A stretch of 64,000 nucleotides of DNA, from assembly GCA_035280425.1 (NCBI GenBank), contig DATEFW010000044.1, positions 1 to 64,000 on the forward strand. The letters are read 5' to 3'. The translations under genes and the position numbers were made by a program. Shown here piece after piece: positions 1 through 8,381 of this stretch. The stretch is from QHXW01 sp035280425. Its GTDB lineage: Bacteria; Acidobacteriota; Terriglobia; Bryobacterales; Bryobacteraceae. Numbering within the stretch: position 1 is the first letter of the stretch; the number at the start of each line of letters is the position of its first letter. A model generated the notes under the pieces. The model saw only the letters and a list, made by a program, of their open reading frames with translations, was not told where the DNA came from and made no database searches.

Positions 1-98
1 TCGCGCCCGGGTTGTTATAAACTCTCCTCATGCTGAAAATCAGTTAGGCTTTCTTACTGCTTGCCGCCGTTCTATCCGCACAGGATGGAAAGATCCGC

Positions 99-896
99 GT
101 GATCGCTTTCGGCGCCCATCCCGACGATTGCGATATCCGCGCCGCCGGCACGGCGGCCCTGCTTGCGAAGATGGGGCATCACGTGAAATTCGTGGCGGTG
201 ACGAACGGCGATGCAGGCCATCAGAGCGAAGGCGGCGGAGCGCTGGCCAAGCGGCGGCGCGCCGAAGCCATGGAGAGCGCCCGGCGCCTCGGCATCACTT
301 ACGAAGTGCTCGACAATCACGATGGCGAGCTGCTGCCGACAATTCCGGTCCGCGAGCAGATCATCCGCCGCATCCGCCAGTGGAACGCCGATGTCGTGAT
401 GGCGCCGCGTCCCAACGACTACCATCCCGACCATCGCTACACCGGCGTGCTGGTCGAAGACGCCGCGTATATGGTCGTGGTCCCCAACATCTGCCCGGAT
501 ACGCCGCCGCTGCGCAAGAACCCCGTGTTTCTTTATTTCGAAGATCACTTCCAGCGCCCCAATCCGTTCCGGCCCGATATCTCGGTCGATATCTCCAGCG
601 TCTTCGATCAGAAAATCAGCGCCCTCGACGCCCACGTCTCCCAGGTCTACGAATGGCTTCCCTGGGTGGACGGCATTCTCGATCAGGTTCCGAAAGATCC
701 CGTGGAGCGCCGCAAGTGGCTCGCCGAGCACCGCGAGCCGTCCCTCAACCCCGCCGTTCGGAAATCCCTCGAGAAGTGGTACGGCGCCGAGCACGCTGCG
801 CGCGTGAAAGAAGCGGAATCGTTTGAGGTCTGCGAATATGGCCGCCAGCCGAGCGATGACGATATCCGGCGGCTGTTTCCAATGTTGGGGAAATAA
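99..896 (+). CDS. PIG-L family deacetylase, signal peptide interrupted by TAG
   Basis: Zinc-dependent N-deacetylase of the PIG-L/LmbE family, which removes acetyl groups from N-acetylated sugars. The family zinc motif AHPDD lies at the N-terminus (residues 6-10) and the second motif HPDH near residue 108; the 265-residue length is normal. The only usable canonical start is GTG at 99. Upstream, an ATG at 30 reads in frame through MLKIS, an amber TAG at 45-47, then AFLLLAAVLSAQDGKIRV directly into the enzyme. That is a typical exported-protein leader, so the natural product was probably secreted and the TAG is a mutation, a sequencing error or a readthrough site. The substrate is unknown. Family assignment is secure; whether the gene is functional is not. 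Confidence 0.88.
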   Translation: MIAFGAHPDDCDIRAAGTAALLAKMGHHVKFVAVTNGDAGHQSEGGGALAKRRRAEAMESARRLGITYEVLDNHDGELLPTIPVREQIIRRIRQWNADVVMAPRPNDYHPDHRYTGVLVEDAAYMVVVPNICPDTPPLRKNPVFLYFEDHFQRPNPFRPDISVDISSVFDQKISALDAHVSQVYEWLPWVDGILDQVPKDPVERRKWLAEHREPSLNPAVRKSLEKWYGAEHAARVKEAESFEVCEYGRQPSDDDIRRLFPMLGK

Positions 897-902
897 GTCC
901 GG

Positions 903-1130
903 CTAGGCTGGACTGGGCGGCGGCTGGGGACGCCGGATCACGCCGTCGACGATGCTGATTAACCCGTCGAGCTTGTCGGTGACTTCGTCCAAATGGCGCC
1001 CGAGGTTATCCAGGCGCAGGGTGACCTGTTCGAGCACGATCTCGGTTCTCTTCTGGACCTCGCGGATCTCGGTGATCTGCCGCGCGCCGGTGCGTACGTA
1101 AAACCGCATCCGCCGGTCAAAGCGGTCCAT
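903..1130 (-). CDS. Small coiled-coil protein, apparently frameshifted at its 5' end
   Basis: A 75-residue charged protein with heptad-like repeats (ITEIREVQKRTEIVLEQV, then LDNLGRHLDEVTDKLDGL) and a proline-rich tail, so probably a coiled coil. Function is unknown. The first ATG is at 1130, but the frame stays open upstream and encodes a plausible continuation (TISFILDTQAKTEAILQSVA) without any ATG, GTG or TTG. An ATG at 1231 in another frame begins MDVEK and would join that continuation if one A were restored in the A5 run at 1217-1221 (minus strand). The intact gene probably spans 903-1231. It converges on the PIG-L gene with a gap of only 6 bp. Confidence 0.5.
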   Translation of the reverse strand: MDRFDRRMRFYVRTGARQITEIREVQKRTEIVLEQVTLRLDNLGRHLDEVTDKLDGLISIVDGVIRRPQPPPSPA

Positions 1131-1267
1131 GCGCGCCTCGGCCTCATTTTGCCGTTCTGCGACCGATTGCAGGATCGCCTCAGTCTTGGCCTGCGTGTCA
1201 AGAATGAACGAAATGGTTTTTCGACGTCCATGTCTCGAGGATCAATTTAGCACCGGTGCGGCCGATT

Positions 1268-2380
1268 TTATTTCTTGCTTCCGATCCCGAACTGGTTACC
1301 CGCGCGCACTACTTTGTCTCCCTCGAAATCCAGCTCCAGCATCTTCTCGCTTTGCACCTGGCGGCCGGCTTCATCCCACAGCGTCGCAATGATCTTCTTG
1401 GTATGCGTATCGATCACCTCGCCCGTTGACGGATATGCGAATCGCCCATCGATACTGAACGTGATCCAGCCCGGCATGTCGCGCAGGACGATGCTCGTCA
1501 CTTGTTTCGGCGGCATCACACTTGCATCGAAGATATGCAGCCGGTCGTTGGCGCCATCGGTCACCCACAACTCTTTTTCATCCGGCGTCAGCGCGATGCC
1601 GTGGCTCGGGCAGCCATGCCGCTTCACCGGCCCTTTTTGAAATCCCTGAACCTCCACGCGATACAGCATTTTGCCCGTCCGCAAATCGCCCACCTCAAAT
1701 CCGAGAAGCTCATTGACGTTCACGAAGCATAGCGTCTGGCTGCCGTTGATCGTAAACGGCCGGATGACATTCGAAAACGGCCCGACCTTCTCCACCACTG
1801 TGTGGCTCGCTGTGTCCGCCACCGAGAGCAGCGGAGAGCGCAGGCCCGCGAGATAAACGCGTTTTCCGTCGGGTCCGTAAATCGTATTGTGGGAGCCGGA
1901 ATTGGTCTGGATTCTCGTGAGCATGTCGCCAGTCGCTGCGTCCACCACGTCCCAGTACGCGCTTTCAAACGACGGCACGTAAAGCGTGCGCCCGTCCGGC
2001 GAAATGGCCAGCCGGTCGCAGCCGCCCGGATAGGCCTTGTCCCAAACTTTTTTTCCGCTCAGGATATCGAACGCTGCGACGCGGTTGAAAGTGCTTACGT
2101 ACAGCTTCCCCGTCGCCGCGCTCGCCGCGATGCCTTTCACGTTCTCCGGCTCTTTGCCGGGCGCCGTCTCCCACGTCGGAATGCGCTTGACGAACCGGTA
2201 GCCGTGGTCCGCATCGAAAACGAGGATTCCCACGCCGCCGTATTCGACATAGTTGCGGATGCCCGGCTCCGCGACATAGAGAAAATGCCGTTCTGCAGCG
2301 GACATCGCATACGCCGCCAGCAGCACTCCGGCTGTAGCAAGCCAGAGATGAATACCACGTCTCCATAGCGATCTCATCAT
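1268..2380 (-). CDS. Exported YVTN-type beta-propeller protein
   Basis: A 370-residue protein with an N-terminal hydrophobic segment (residues about 11-28, ending in AMSAA) that reads as a signal peptide. It is followed by repeated blades with SPDGRTLYV, GPDGKRVYLAG, TPDEKELWVTDGAND and SIDGRFAYPSTG, the signature of YVTN/YncE-like seven-bladed propellers. Such proteins are secreted or periplasmic and usually act as binding or surface proteins; no catalytic residues can be assigned. Its ATG overlaps the stop of the upstream PQQ-propeller gene by 4 bases (2377-2380), which implies translational coupling and a shared role. The ligand is unknown. Confidence 0.82.
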   Translation of the reverse strand: MMRSLWRRGIHLWLATAGVLLAAYAMSAAERHFLYVAEPGIRNYVEYGGVGILVFDADHGYRFVKRIPTWETAPGKEPENVKGIAASAATGKLYVSTFNRVAAFDILSGKKVWDKAYPGGCDRLAISPDGRTLYVPSFESAYWDVVDAATGDMLTRIQTNSGSHNTIYGPDGKRVYLAGLRSPLLSVADTASHTVVEKVGPFSNVIRPFTINGSQTLCFVNVNELLGFEVGDLRTGKMLYRVEVQGFQKGPVKRHGCPSHGIALTPDEKELWVTDGANDRLHIFDASVMPPKQVTSIVLRDMPGWITFSIDGRFAYPSTGEVIDTHTKKIIATLWDEAGRQVQSEKMLELDFEGDKVVRAGNQFGIGSKK

Positions 2381-3666
2381 TTATGCCCAATGGCCCACAG
2401 ATGGCGCTCCGTCCGCAGGATCAGTTTGCTCGCCGTAATCGCCGGCGTGGCCATCAGCGGTTCTCGCATTTCATTCCTCGCCAGAAGCTCGAATTCCCGA
2501 CCGGCCTTCACGACAAAAATATCGCCGTCTTCGCTCGATAAATAAATCTTGCCGTCCGACGCCACCGGCGACGCGCTGAATCCCGAGCCTTGATGCGGAA
2601 TTCTTTGCCGGTAAACTTCTTCGCCCGTCTCAAACACATAGCAGTCGAAGACGCCCGCGTTTCCCAGCACGTACAGATATTCTCCATAAATCAGCGGCGT
2701 CGGCATGTATGGACCCCGCTGCTGCTTCTGCCAGGCGACTTTCATGCCGCCATCGCCGCCCGTGCGGATCGCGAAGATCGGCGCTTCCGGCCTGCGCCCG
2801 CTCGCCACCAGCACCAAGGCGCCCGAATAAACCGGAGTCGGCGCCGTGATTTTCGAGCTGCCGCCGAGCCGCCACAATTCCCGGCCGGTCATCGGATCGT
2901 AGCCGCGGATAAAGTTCGACGCGTTCGTCACCAGTTCCGTACGTTTCGCGCCCGGATAGATGGCGGGCGTTCCCCACGAAGGCAGTTCGTCGCGTTCCGT
3001 TCTCCACACCGTCTCGCCCGTCTTCTTATTGAGCGCCGTGATGAACGATCCCTGCTGCTGATCCACCTGCACGATGACCAGATCTCGATAGAGGATCGGC
3101 GAGCTCGCCGTGCCCCACTCGTAACTCGGCAAGTCGTACGCGCCCGCATTGATTTTTCCTAGATCGCGCTTCCAGAGCAGCCTGCCGTCGAGCGTGTACC
3201 CGTATAATCCCTGCGACCCAAAAAATGCTAAGACAACCTCGCCGTCGGTAGCGGGCGTCGCATTCGCGTACGTCGCCTTCATGTGCCGCTTTTCTTTCGG
3301 CGTGCCCTGGTAGGCTGTCTGCTCCCAGAGCATTTTCCCCGTGGCGAAATCGAAGCACAGGACCTTCCATTGCTGTGGTGTTAAATCGTCGGATGCGTCG
3401 CCCTCTCCGTATAGCCCGCGCTTGAAGGTCGCGTTCGGCCTGCTGCTGATCGCGGTGGTGACGAAAATGCGCCCGCCCCACACGATCGGGCTCGAATGCG
3501 CCAGGCCCGGAACCGCCGTCTTCCACAGCACACCCGTGCCTTTATCCAAATCCCACGAGACCGGCAAATGCTGGCCGTCAGCGATGCCCGCCGCCCCCGG
3601 GCCGCGGAACGAAGGCCAGTTCTGCGCCGCAACAGTCAGTGCGAAGGCCAGCAGGATAACGCGCAT
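2377..3666 (-). CDS. Secreted PQQ-like beta-propeller repeat protein
   Basis: The start is set at ATG 3666, giving 429 residues and a signal peptide MRVILLAFALTVAAQ; the open frame runs 44 codons further upstream but without exported-protein character. The mature part opens with NWPSFRGPGAAG, the usual N-terminus of acidobacterial and planctomycete PQQ-repeat proteins. It carries tryptophan-docking blades such as DKGTGVLWKTAVPG, DGRLLWKRDLG, KKTGETVWRTERDE and MTGRELWRLGG. Despite the name, most such proteins are not quinone dehydrogenases; some are BamB-like scaffolds. It forms a two-gene unit with the YVTN propeller through a 4-base overlap. Substrate unknown. Confidence 0.85.
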   Translation of the reverse strand: MRVILLAFALTVAAQNWPSFRGPGAAGIADGQHLPVSWDLDKGTGVLWKTAVPGLAHSSPIVWGGRIFVTTAISSRPNATFKRGLYGEGDASDDLTPQQWKVLCFDFATGKMLWEQTAYQGTPKEKRHMKATYANATPATDGEVVLAFFGSQGLYGYTLDGRLLWKRDLGKINAGAYDLPSYEWGTASSPILYRDLVIVQVDQQQGSFITALNKKTGETVWRTERDELPSWGTPAIYPGAKRTELVTNASNFIRGYDPMTGRELWRLGGSSKITAPTPVYSGALVLVASGRRPEAPIFAIRTGGDGGMKVAWQKQQRGPYMPTPLIYGEYLYVLGNAGVFDCYVFETGEEVYRQRIPHQGSGFSASPVASDGKIYLSSEDGDIFVVKAGREFELLARNEMREPLMATPAITASKLILRTERHLWAIGHK

Positions 3667-3817
3667 CGGACCGTGCGGTAGTTTATCATGGACCTCGCCG
3701 GTTTCTCCGCACCGGGATGACAAGAGCTGCTTGGGGACTGTTGTGGTTTTTTGCTCTCGAACGTGCAAGCATTCGGTGTCACAGTGGAGGCACGCCACGG
3801 GCTCAAACGATCACAGA

Positions 3818-4441
3818 GTGGGACGCCAAAAACTATTATTTACTGCCTTACTTGCAATTACGCTTCATGCTCAGCAGTTCAGTGACGCGGAGCGCAAGTT
3901 TCTGGACAGCGCGGACGAAGCTCTTGGGGTACATGCCGGCGCCGTGATTGCGGATATCGGAACAGGCCGAGCCGTCTACAATCCATTACGGATTGCAGAG
4001 AAGGTCGGAATCAGCGGGAAGGTGGTTTGCGTTGACATACGGCGGGACATGATCGATAGCTTGAGGGAGCAGGCGGAATCGCATCATTTAAAGAATATTG
4101 AGGCGATTCTGGGTAAAGAAGACGACCCTTTACTTGCAGCCGGAGCGTTCGATGGCGTTTTCGTTTCTCATACCTACCACGAATTCACCAAGCCAGTTGC
4201 AATGCTGAAGCACATACATGACGCACTGAAGTCCGAGGGCGTGCTTCTTGTACTCGAATCGTATACAAACACTGATAGGAGCACCAGCCGCTTACAGCAA
4301 GCTAAATGGCACGACCTGTTGCCAGAGATTCTGGAACGGGAATTATCCGCGGCCGGATTTATAACCGAAGGGCACACCGATCTCGTTCCGCCAAATGGCG
4401 GCAAGGTCCAATATTTTATAAAAGCGAAGATCGCAAAGTAG
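3818..4441 (+). CDS. Class I SAM-dependent methyltransferase with signal peptide
   Basis: Start chosen at GTG 3818 because it opens directly into a signal-like leader (GRQKLLFTALLAITLHAQQ); the frame is open far upstream only as the shadow of the divergent PQQ gene. The 207-residue product has the Rossmann methyltransferase order: motif I as VIADIGTGRAVYNPLRIAE (degenerate, lacking the usual GxGxG), the acidic loop VVCVDIRRDM, a DGVFVSHTYHEF motif IV region, and a C-terminal sheet (VLLVLESYT). Exported methyltransferases of this kind are common in Acidobacteriota; the target is unknown. It is divergent from the PQQ/YVTN pair, with a 151-bp shared upstream region. Confidence 0.75.
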   Translation: MGRQKLLFTALLAITLHAQQFSDAERKFLDSADEALGVHAGAVIADIGTGRAVYNPLRIAEKVGISGKVVCVDIRRDMIDSLREQAESHHLKNIEAILGKEDDPLLAAGAFDGVFVSHTYHEFTKPVAMLKHIHDALKSEGVLLVLESYTNTDRSTSRLQQAKWHDLLPEILERELSAAGFITEGHTDLVPPNGGKVQYFIKAKIAK

Positions 4442-4505
4442 CTCAGTACCGAATATATGATTGGAAATTTTAGATAGCGCTTGTATGCTCAGAAAAGGAC
4501 CGAAG

Positions 4506-4663
4506 TTGAAAATCACCGTCATCATCGATACCGGCCGGGGTATTCGTGTCGTTCCAAGGCCGATGACATCATCGGGGCCTTGCGCGGCCGCGCCAAGGGC
4601 GAAAACCTCGTTTCCAAGCTCCTACGTGCGCGTCGAAGGGATCGCCGGCGTGAGATCCATTGA
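4506..4663 (+). pseudogene. Decayed AbrB/VapB-type antitoxin
   Basis: Two fragments in different frames look like one small antitoxin. The frame starting at TTG 4506 gives KITVIIDTGRGIRVVPRP, resembling the swapped-hairpin AbrB N-terminus (ID-x-GRI-VVP). A second frame, ending at TGA 4661-4663, gives SKADDIIGALRGRAKGENLV and then a very basic tail, resembling a VapB C-terminus. The middle of the domain is missing and the frames do not join, so it is unlikely to be functional. Its stop overlaps the possible start of the PIN fragment that follows, as in intact vapBC operons. Confidence 0.4.
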
Positions 4664-4810
4664 AACGCCGGTCTCCTTACTCGATACATCTGCGATTTTG
4701 GAGGCCGGAACCGACCGCGTCGAAAGATTCCTTCGCAGCGAGAGCATTCTCTTGCGGTTGGCCGACAAGTTGCCCGAAGCAGCCACAAGACCCGCTACCA
4801 AGTGCATCCC
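4650..4810 (+). pseudogene. PIN-domain (VapC-like) toxin 5' fragment
   Basis: From GTG 4650 the frame reads VRSIETPVSLLDTSAILEAG and then TDRVERFLRSESILLRLADK. The LLDTSAIL block is the classic PIN N-terminus with its first catalytic aspartate, and the GT-x-RVERFLR helix also fits VapC. Sequence typical of PIN domains stops after about 50 residues; the later acidic residues are absent and the frame runs into the antisense of the neighbouring oxidoreductase. It is read here as a 3'-truncated toxin in a region (4442-4810) that holds no other gene. PIN identity rests on short motifs only. Confidence 0.4.
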
Positions 4811-5959
4811 TCACGCCCGCGGCACCTCTGCCTCTCGCCCCATCTCGTCCGCCGAAACATATCCCGCGTAAAGCGCGAGCGTCACGTCCAGCGCCAGGTC
4901 CAGATCGCTCTCCGGTTTTTTCCCTTCCCGTGCGCAGTCGATGAAATTCTTCAGCTCGCGGCCGTAGCCCAGGCTCCATCCTTCTTCAGGCGATGCCGGA
5001 ATCCAGCCTTCGTTCGAGCTGATCTTCTCGACCAAGTAAATATCTTTGAACTGCTCGTGCCGCGGATTGTAAACGTCCATCACGCTGACCGGGCTGATGC
5101 GGCAGCGCGTGCGGTGATTATTGGCGAAAACTTCGACGAAGTCGTAAATGCCGCCGAGCACCAGTTCAGACGTCATGACGTCCGCCACCGTTCCGTCGTC
5201 AAACGTCACGTGCAGAAACGCGTAATCTTCGGTGTCCTGATATTTCGTGCGCAAGAATCCGCGATCCTCAAAACCCGGCGCGCTCGTGATGCGATGCGTC
5301 CGCGCGGAAACCGCCGCCGGCCGGATCGGCCGCCCCAGCCGCGCTAAACCTTCTTTGCGCTTCAAATACAAAATTGCTCCCAGCGGATGGCAGCCTTTGG
5401 CGATGAGCGAACCGCCGCCCTGCACGCTCCAGATTCCATAAACCGGCGAGTGCGAGCCGTTGTGCGATTCCTCCCCGGTCATCCGCAGGATCTGGGCGCG
5501 CGAGCGTTCCACGATCTCGCGCTCTTTCTGCACCGACGGCGCGTACACGAAATTTTCCGCATACCCGAACATGATGCCTGTACGTTCGACGGCCTCGCGC
5601 AGTTCGCGCGCCGCCGCCACCACCGCATCCAGCATCTCGCGCTTGTTGGTTTTTTCCGGCGAACCGTAAAAACCGGTCAGCGGCTTTTCGACAATGATGT
5701 GCTTTCCTGCCCGCGCCGCGGCCAGCATGTACGCCTGGTGCGAGGAAGGCGGCGTCGAGATGTCCAGGACATCGATCTCCGGCAGCATTTCTTCCACCGA
5801 AGAAAATGCGCGCAGCTTGTGCGCCGCCGCGAACGCCTCCCGGCTGTCGGCGTGCGCCGACGTGACTCCCACCACGCGAGCGCCTGATTCCGGATAATTC
5901 TCGAAATGAAAACGCGCGGCGAAACCGGCGCCGGCAATTCCGATTCTCAATGGCTCCAT
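4811..5959 (-). CDS. Gfo/Idh/MocA family oxidoreductase (cytoplasmic)
   Basis: NAD(P)-dependent sugar or inositol dehydrogenase-like enzyme of 382 residues. The Rossmann dinucleotide-binding motif GIAGAGFAARFH is at residues 6-17, the family EKP motif (IIVEKPLTG) is near residue 90-98, and a C-terminal alpha/beta substrate domain follows. There is no signal peptide, unlike the Tat-exported homologue at 50258. It is the last gene of a probable minus-strand operon: the tRNA nucleotidyltransferase ends 15 bp upstream and the recombinase lies before that. Substrate cannot be predicted. Confidence 0.88.
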   Translation of the reverse strand: MEPLRIGIAGAGFAARFHFENYPESGARVVGVTSAHADSREAFAAAHKLRAFSSVEEMLPEIDVLDISTPPSSHQAYMLAAARAGKHIIVEKPLTGFYGSPEKTNKREMLDAVVAAARELREAVERTGIMFGYAENFVYAPSVQKEREIVERSRAQILRMTGEESHNGSHSPVYGIWSVQGGGSLIAKGCHPLGAILYLKRKEGLARLGRPIRPAAVSARTHRITSAPGFEDRGFLRTKYQDTEDYAFLHVTFDDGTVADVMTSELVLGGIYDFVEVFANNHRTRCRISPVSVMDVYNPRHEQFKDIYLVEKISSNEGWIPASPEEGWSLGYGRELKNFIDCAREGKKPESDLDLALDVTLALYAGYVSADEMGREAEVPRA

Positions 5960-5974
5960 CGATTGGAGGATAGC

Positions 5975-7294
5975 TCAGGAAGCTCTGCGGTCGCGCCCCG
6001 GAGCGGCGCTTGTGCCGGCTGTACCGGCCGGTTCGGGCTGCGGAGGCGGCGCCGCTTTCTTTCGCGTGTTCAGCCGCGTCGTGATCAACTGCTCTCTCAC
6101 TTTTTGGTACTTGCTCGTCCCCGGCTTGCCGCCGGCCTTTTCGACATCTGCATCGGTTACTTCCTGGGCGGTGGGCAGGTATTTTTGCAGATAATTGCGG
6201 ATGCGATCCTGCACCGTCCGCTGCTGCGAACGATAAAGCAAGAACAGCAGTTCATCGCCCGGAGCGCCGGCCAGCACCTGGTAAATCTGCGAAGGCAGCC
6301 GTAACCTCGCCGATTTCAGCGCATGTTCCAGTTTTTTCGCCCTCGGCTCGAGTTTCTGCCAGAGATCGATCTCCTGTTTGCGCATCTCGAGCGTGCGGCC
6401 CAGCTCGCCGCGCTCCCGCGGCGACATTTTTTCGGTCAGCACGAACAGAAAAGGCCCCACACCCGCCGGCCGGATACCGTTTCCCGCCGGCAGCAGGCGT
6501 TTGAGTTTTTCGAGCTTGCTGATGGAGGCCACACTCAGCTTCGGCCCCGCCAAGGACGTCGAGAAAATACCCAACAGGCCCGCATGCTCCAGCTCGCGTA
6601 TGATCTCGCCGGCATTGGGCTCTTCGGCGATCTCGCGCAATTCTTCAAACAGCGCGCGCCCGGAAATCAGTTTCTCCAGCTCCGCTTCGCGCGCGTTCTC
6701 ATACTGCCGCTGCGTGCGTTCCTCAATGTTGAAGCCGAAACGCACCTTGAAGCGGATCAGCCGCAATAATCGCACCGGGTCTTCATAGAATGCGTAAGAA
6801 TGGGTCGCGCGCAGCTCGTGCGCGCTCAGTTCCGCCAGGCCATTAGTCGGATCGATCAGCAGCCCTCTCGAGCCTCTGTTGAGTGACAGCGCAATGGCAT
6901 TGATCGTGAAGTCGCGGCGCCGCAGATCGTCCTGAATGAAAGCCGGCTCGATCTGCGGCTTGCCGCCGGGCTTCGCATATTTTTCAAAGCGCGACATGGC
7001 GATTTCGGCGCTGATGGCTCCTGGAAAAAGCATCTGCGCCACGCGCCGGTTCTCATCGATCGACAGGATCCGCACGCTCGGATCCTCAGCCACCGCTTTG
7101 GCCACTTTGATCGCGTTGCCCTCGACCGAAAAATCCAGATCGCGAATCGGAAATCCGCCCAGCATGTCCCGCATGGCGCCGCCGGTCAGGAACAGGTTTA
7201 CGTTCAGATCGCTCGCCGCCTCCTGCACCTTCGCCACCACCCGGTTCTGGTCGGCATTCAGGTGGCTCTCCAGCATGAACATGTAATCGCTCAT
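5975..7294 (-). CDS. tRNA nucleotidyltransferase / poly(A) polymerase family protein
   Basis: Class II nucleotidyltransferase, the family that adds CCA to tRNA 3' ends or polyadenylates RNA. The head-domain signature GGAMRDMLGGFPIRDLDFSV at about residues 38-57 holds the catalytic DxD. It is followed by RRDFTINAIALSL and the DPVRLLRLIRFKVRFGF block of the neck. The C-terminal half is helical and ends in a lysine/proline/alanine-rich tail. No HD phosphohydrolase motif is visible. Length (439) fits bacterial CCA enzymes. Whether it is a full CCA-adding, an A-adding or a poly(A) enzyme cannot be decided by eye. It lies in an operon-like run with the genes on either side. Confidence 0.85.
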   Translation of the reverse strand: MSDYMFMLESHLNADQNRVVAKVQEAASDLNVNLFLTGGAMRDMLGGFPIRDLDFSVEGNAIKVAKAVAEDPSVRILSIDENRRVAQMLFPGAISAEIAMSRFEKYAKPGGKPQIEPAFIQDDLRRRDFTINAIALSLNRGSRGLLIDPTNGLAELSAHELRATHSYAFYEDPVRLLRLIRFKVRFGFNIEERTQRQYENAREAELEKLISGRALFEELREIAEEPNAGEIIRELEHAGLLGIFSTSLAGPKLSVASISKLEKLKRLLPAGNGIRPAGVGPFLFVLTEKMSPRERGELGRTLEMRKQEIDLWQKLEPRAKKLEHALKSARLRLPSQIYQVLAGAPGDELLFLLYRSQQRTVQDRIRNYLQKYLPTAQEVTDADVEKAGGKPGTSKYQKVREQLITTRLNTRKKAAPPPQPEPAGTAGTSAAPGRDRRAS

Positions 7295-7352
7295 GCGGTG
7301 CGCCTCGCGGTTTCCATTTTTGGAGAGTTGCTGGACATTGGTTTTTGGGGGT

Positions 7353-8321
7353 TCAAGCTCGCGGGTGGTGGTCGTCCAGCGCCTTTCTAAGCCTCGACCG
7401 CAGTACGTGGGTATAAATCTGCGTAGTGGAGATGTCCGCGTGCCCCAGCATGGTCTGCACGCTGCGCAGATCCGCCCCGCCCTCCAGCAGATGCGTGGCG
7501 AAACTATGGCGAAGAACGTGGGGCGACAGGTTATGGAAAATCCCCGCCCGCCGCCCGTTGGCCGCCAGGAGCTTCCAGAAGCCCTGCCGCGTCATCGCGC
7601 CGCCGCGGGCCGTGACAAACAGGTAGCGGCTCCCGCGGCCTTTTAGAATCAAGCCGCGGGCCGTTTCCACGTAGCGCCGGACCGCCGCCAACGCCGACCG
7701 GCCGACCGGGATCATTCGCTGTTTATTTCCTTTACCCGTTGCCCGGACGACCCCCATCTCGAGGTTCAGGTCTGAAACCCCCAGATGGCATAATTCCGAA
7801 ACACGCAATCCGGTCGCGTACAGCAGTTCGAGCATCGCCCGGTCCCGGACGGCGGTGGGCCGCTTATCGCCGGGAGCTGCCAGCAGCTTATCGATCTGCT
7901 TTAAATTGAGAAACTTAGGTATGGTCTTCCACTGCTTCGGCGTCCGCACGTGCGCCGTCGGGTCAACCTCGATTTTGCCCTCTGCCAGCAGAAAACTGTA
8001 AAAGTTGCGCAACGTTGCCAGATGCCGCGCTACCGAGCGGCTGCTTAAGCCTTCGCGATAGAGCGAATTCAAGTAGCGGAGCAACGTATCTGTATGATTT
8101 CCCGATGGATCTTCGTTATGATGAGAACCGAAGTAACGGCGGTAGCGTTCCAGGTCTCGCGTGTACGATTCGAGCGAATTCCGTGCTAACCCCTTTTCTA
8201 TCCGGCAGAAATTGAGGAAGTTGTGGATATGGGTCGCCAGCGGTCCGCCGTTCCGCCTTTCCAAACCGGCGGAGGCGGCGTCACACACCCCAGGTGCGGC
8301 GCTCGTTGAGCCGTCTGACAT
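7353..8321 (-). CDS. Tyrosine recombinase of the XerC/XerD type
   Basis: Site-specific DNA recombinase of 322 residues. The N-terminal SAM-like core-binding domain (about residues 30-115) includes the typical FLNFCRIEKGLARNSLESY helix. The catalytic domain has the first Arg in ATGLRVSELCHL, the HxxR box in HVLRHSFATHLLEGGADL, and the terminal GHADISTTQIYTHV with the nucleophilic tyrosine. Length and motif spacing match chromosomal Xer proteins resolving dimer chromosomes at dif, rather than phage integrases; no att or dif site was recognised nearby. The first about 25 residues are poorly conserved in character and the true start could lie further in. C versus D subtype is not decidable here. 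Confidence 0.9.
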   Translation of the reverse strand: MSDGSTSAAPGVCDAASAGLERRNGGPLATHIHNFLNFCRIEKGLARNSLESYTRDLERYRRYFGSHHNEDPSGNHTDTLLRYLNSLYREGLSSRSVARHLATLRNFYSFLLAEGKIEVDPTAHVRTPKQWKTIPKFLNLKQIDKLLAAPGDKRPTAVRDRAMLELLYATGLRVSELCHLGVSDLNLEMGVVRATGKGNKQRMIPVGRSALAAVRRYVETARGLILKGRGSRYLFVTARGGAMTRQGFWKLLAANGRRAGIFHNLSPHVLRHSFATHLLEGGADLRSVQTMLGHADISTTQIYTHVLRSRLRKALDDHHPRA

Positions 8322-8381
8322 TGTGCCAATGATACAATAATCGCGGAAATGTTTGAAACAGTTTAGCTAACAGGTGACGGC

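Noticed and set aside
7353..8321. Recombinase as the integrase of a mobile island
   Set aside because: Motifs and length fit housekeeping Xer, it lies in an operon with a tRNA-processing gene, and no att repeats or phage genes are nearby.
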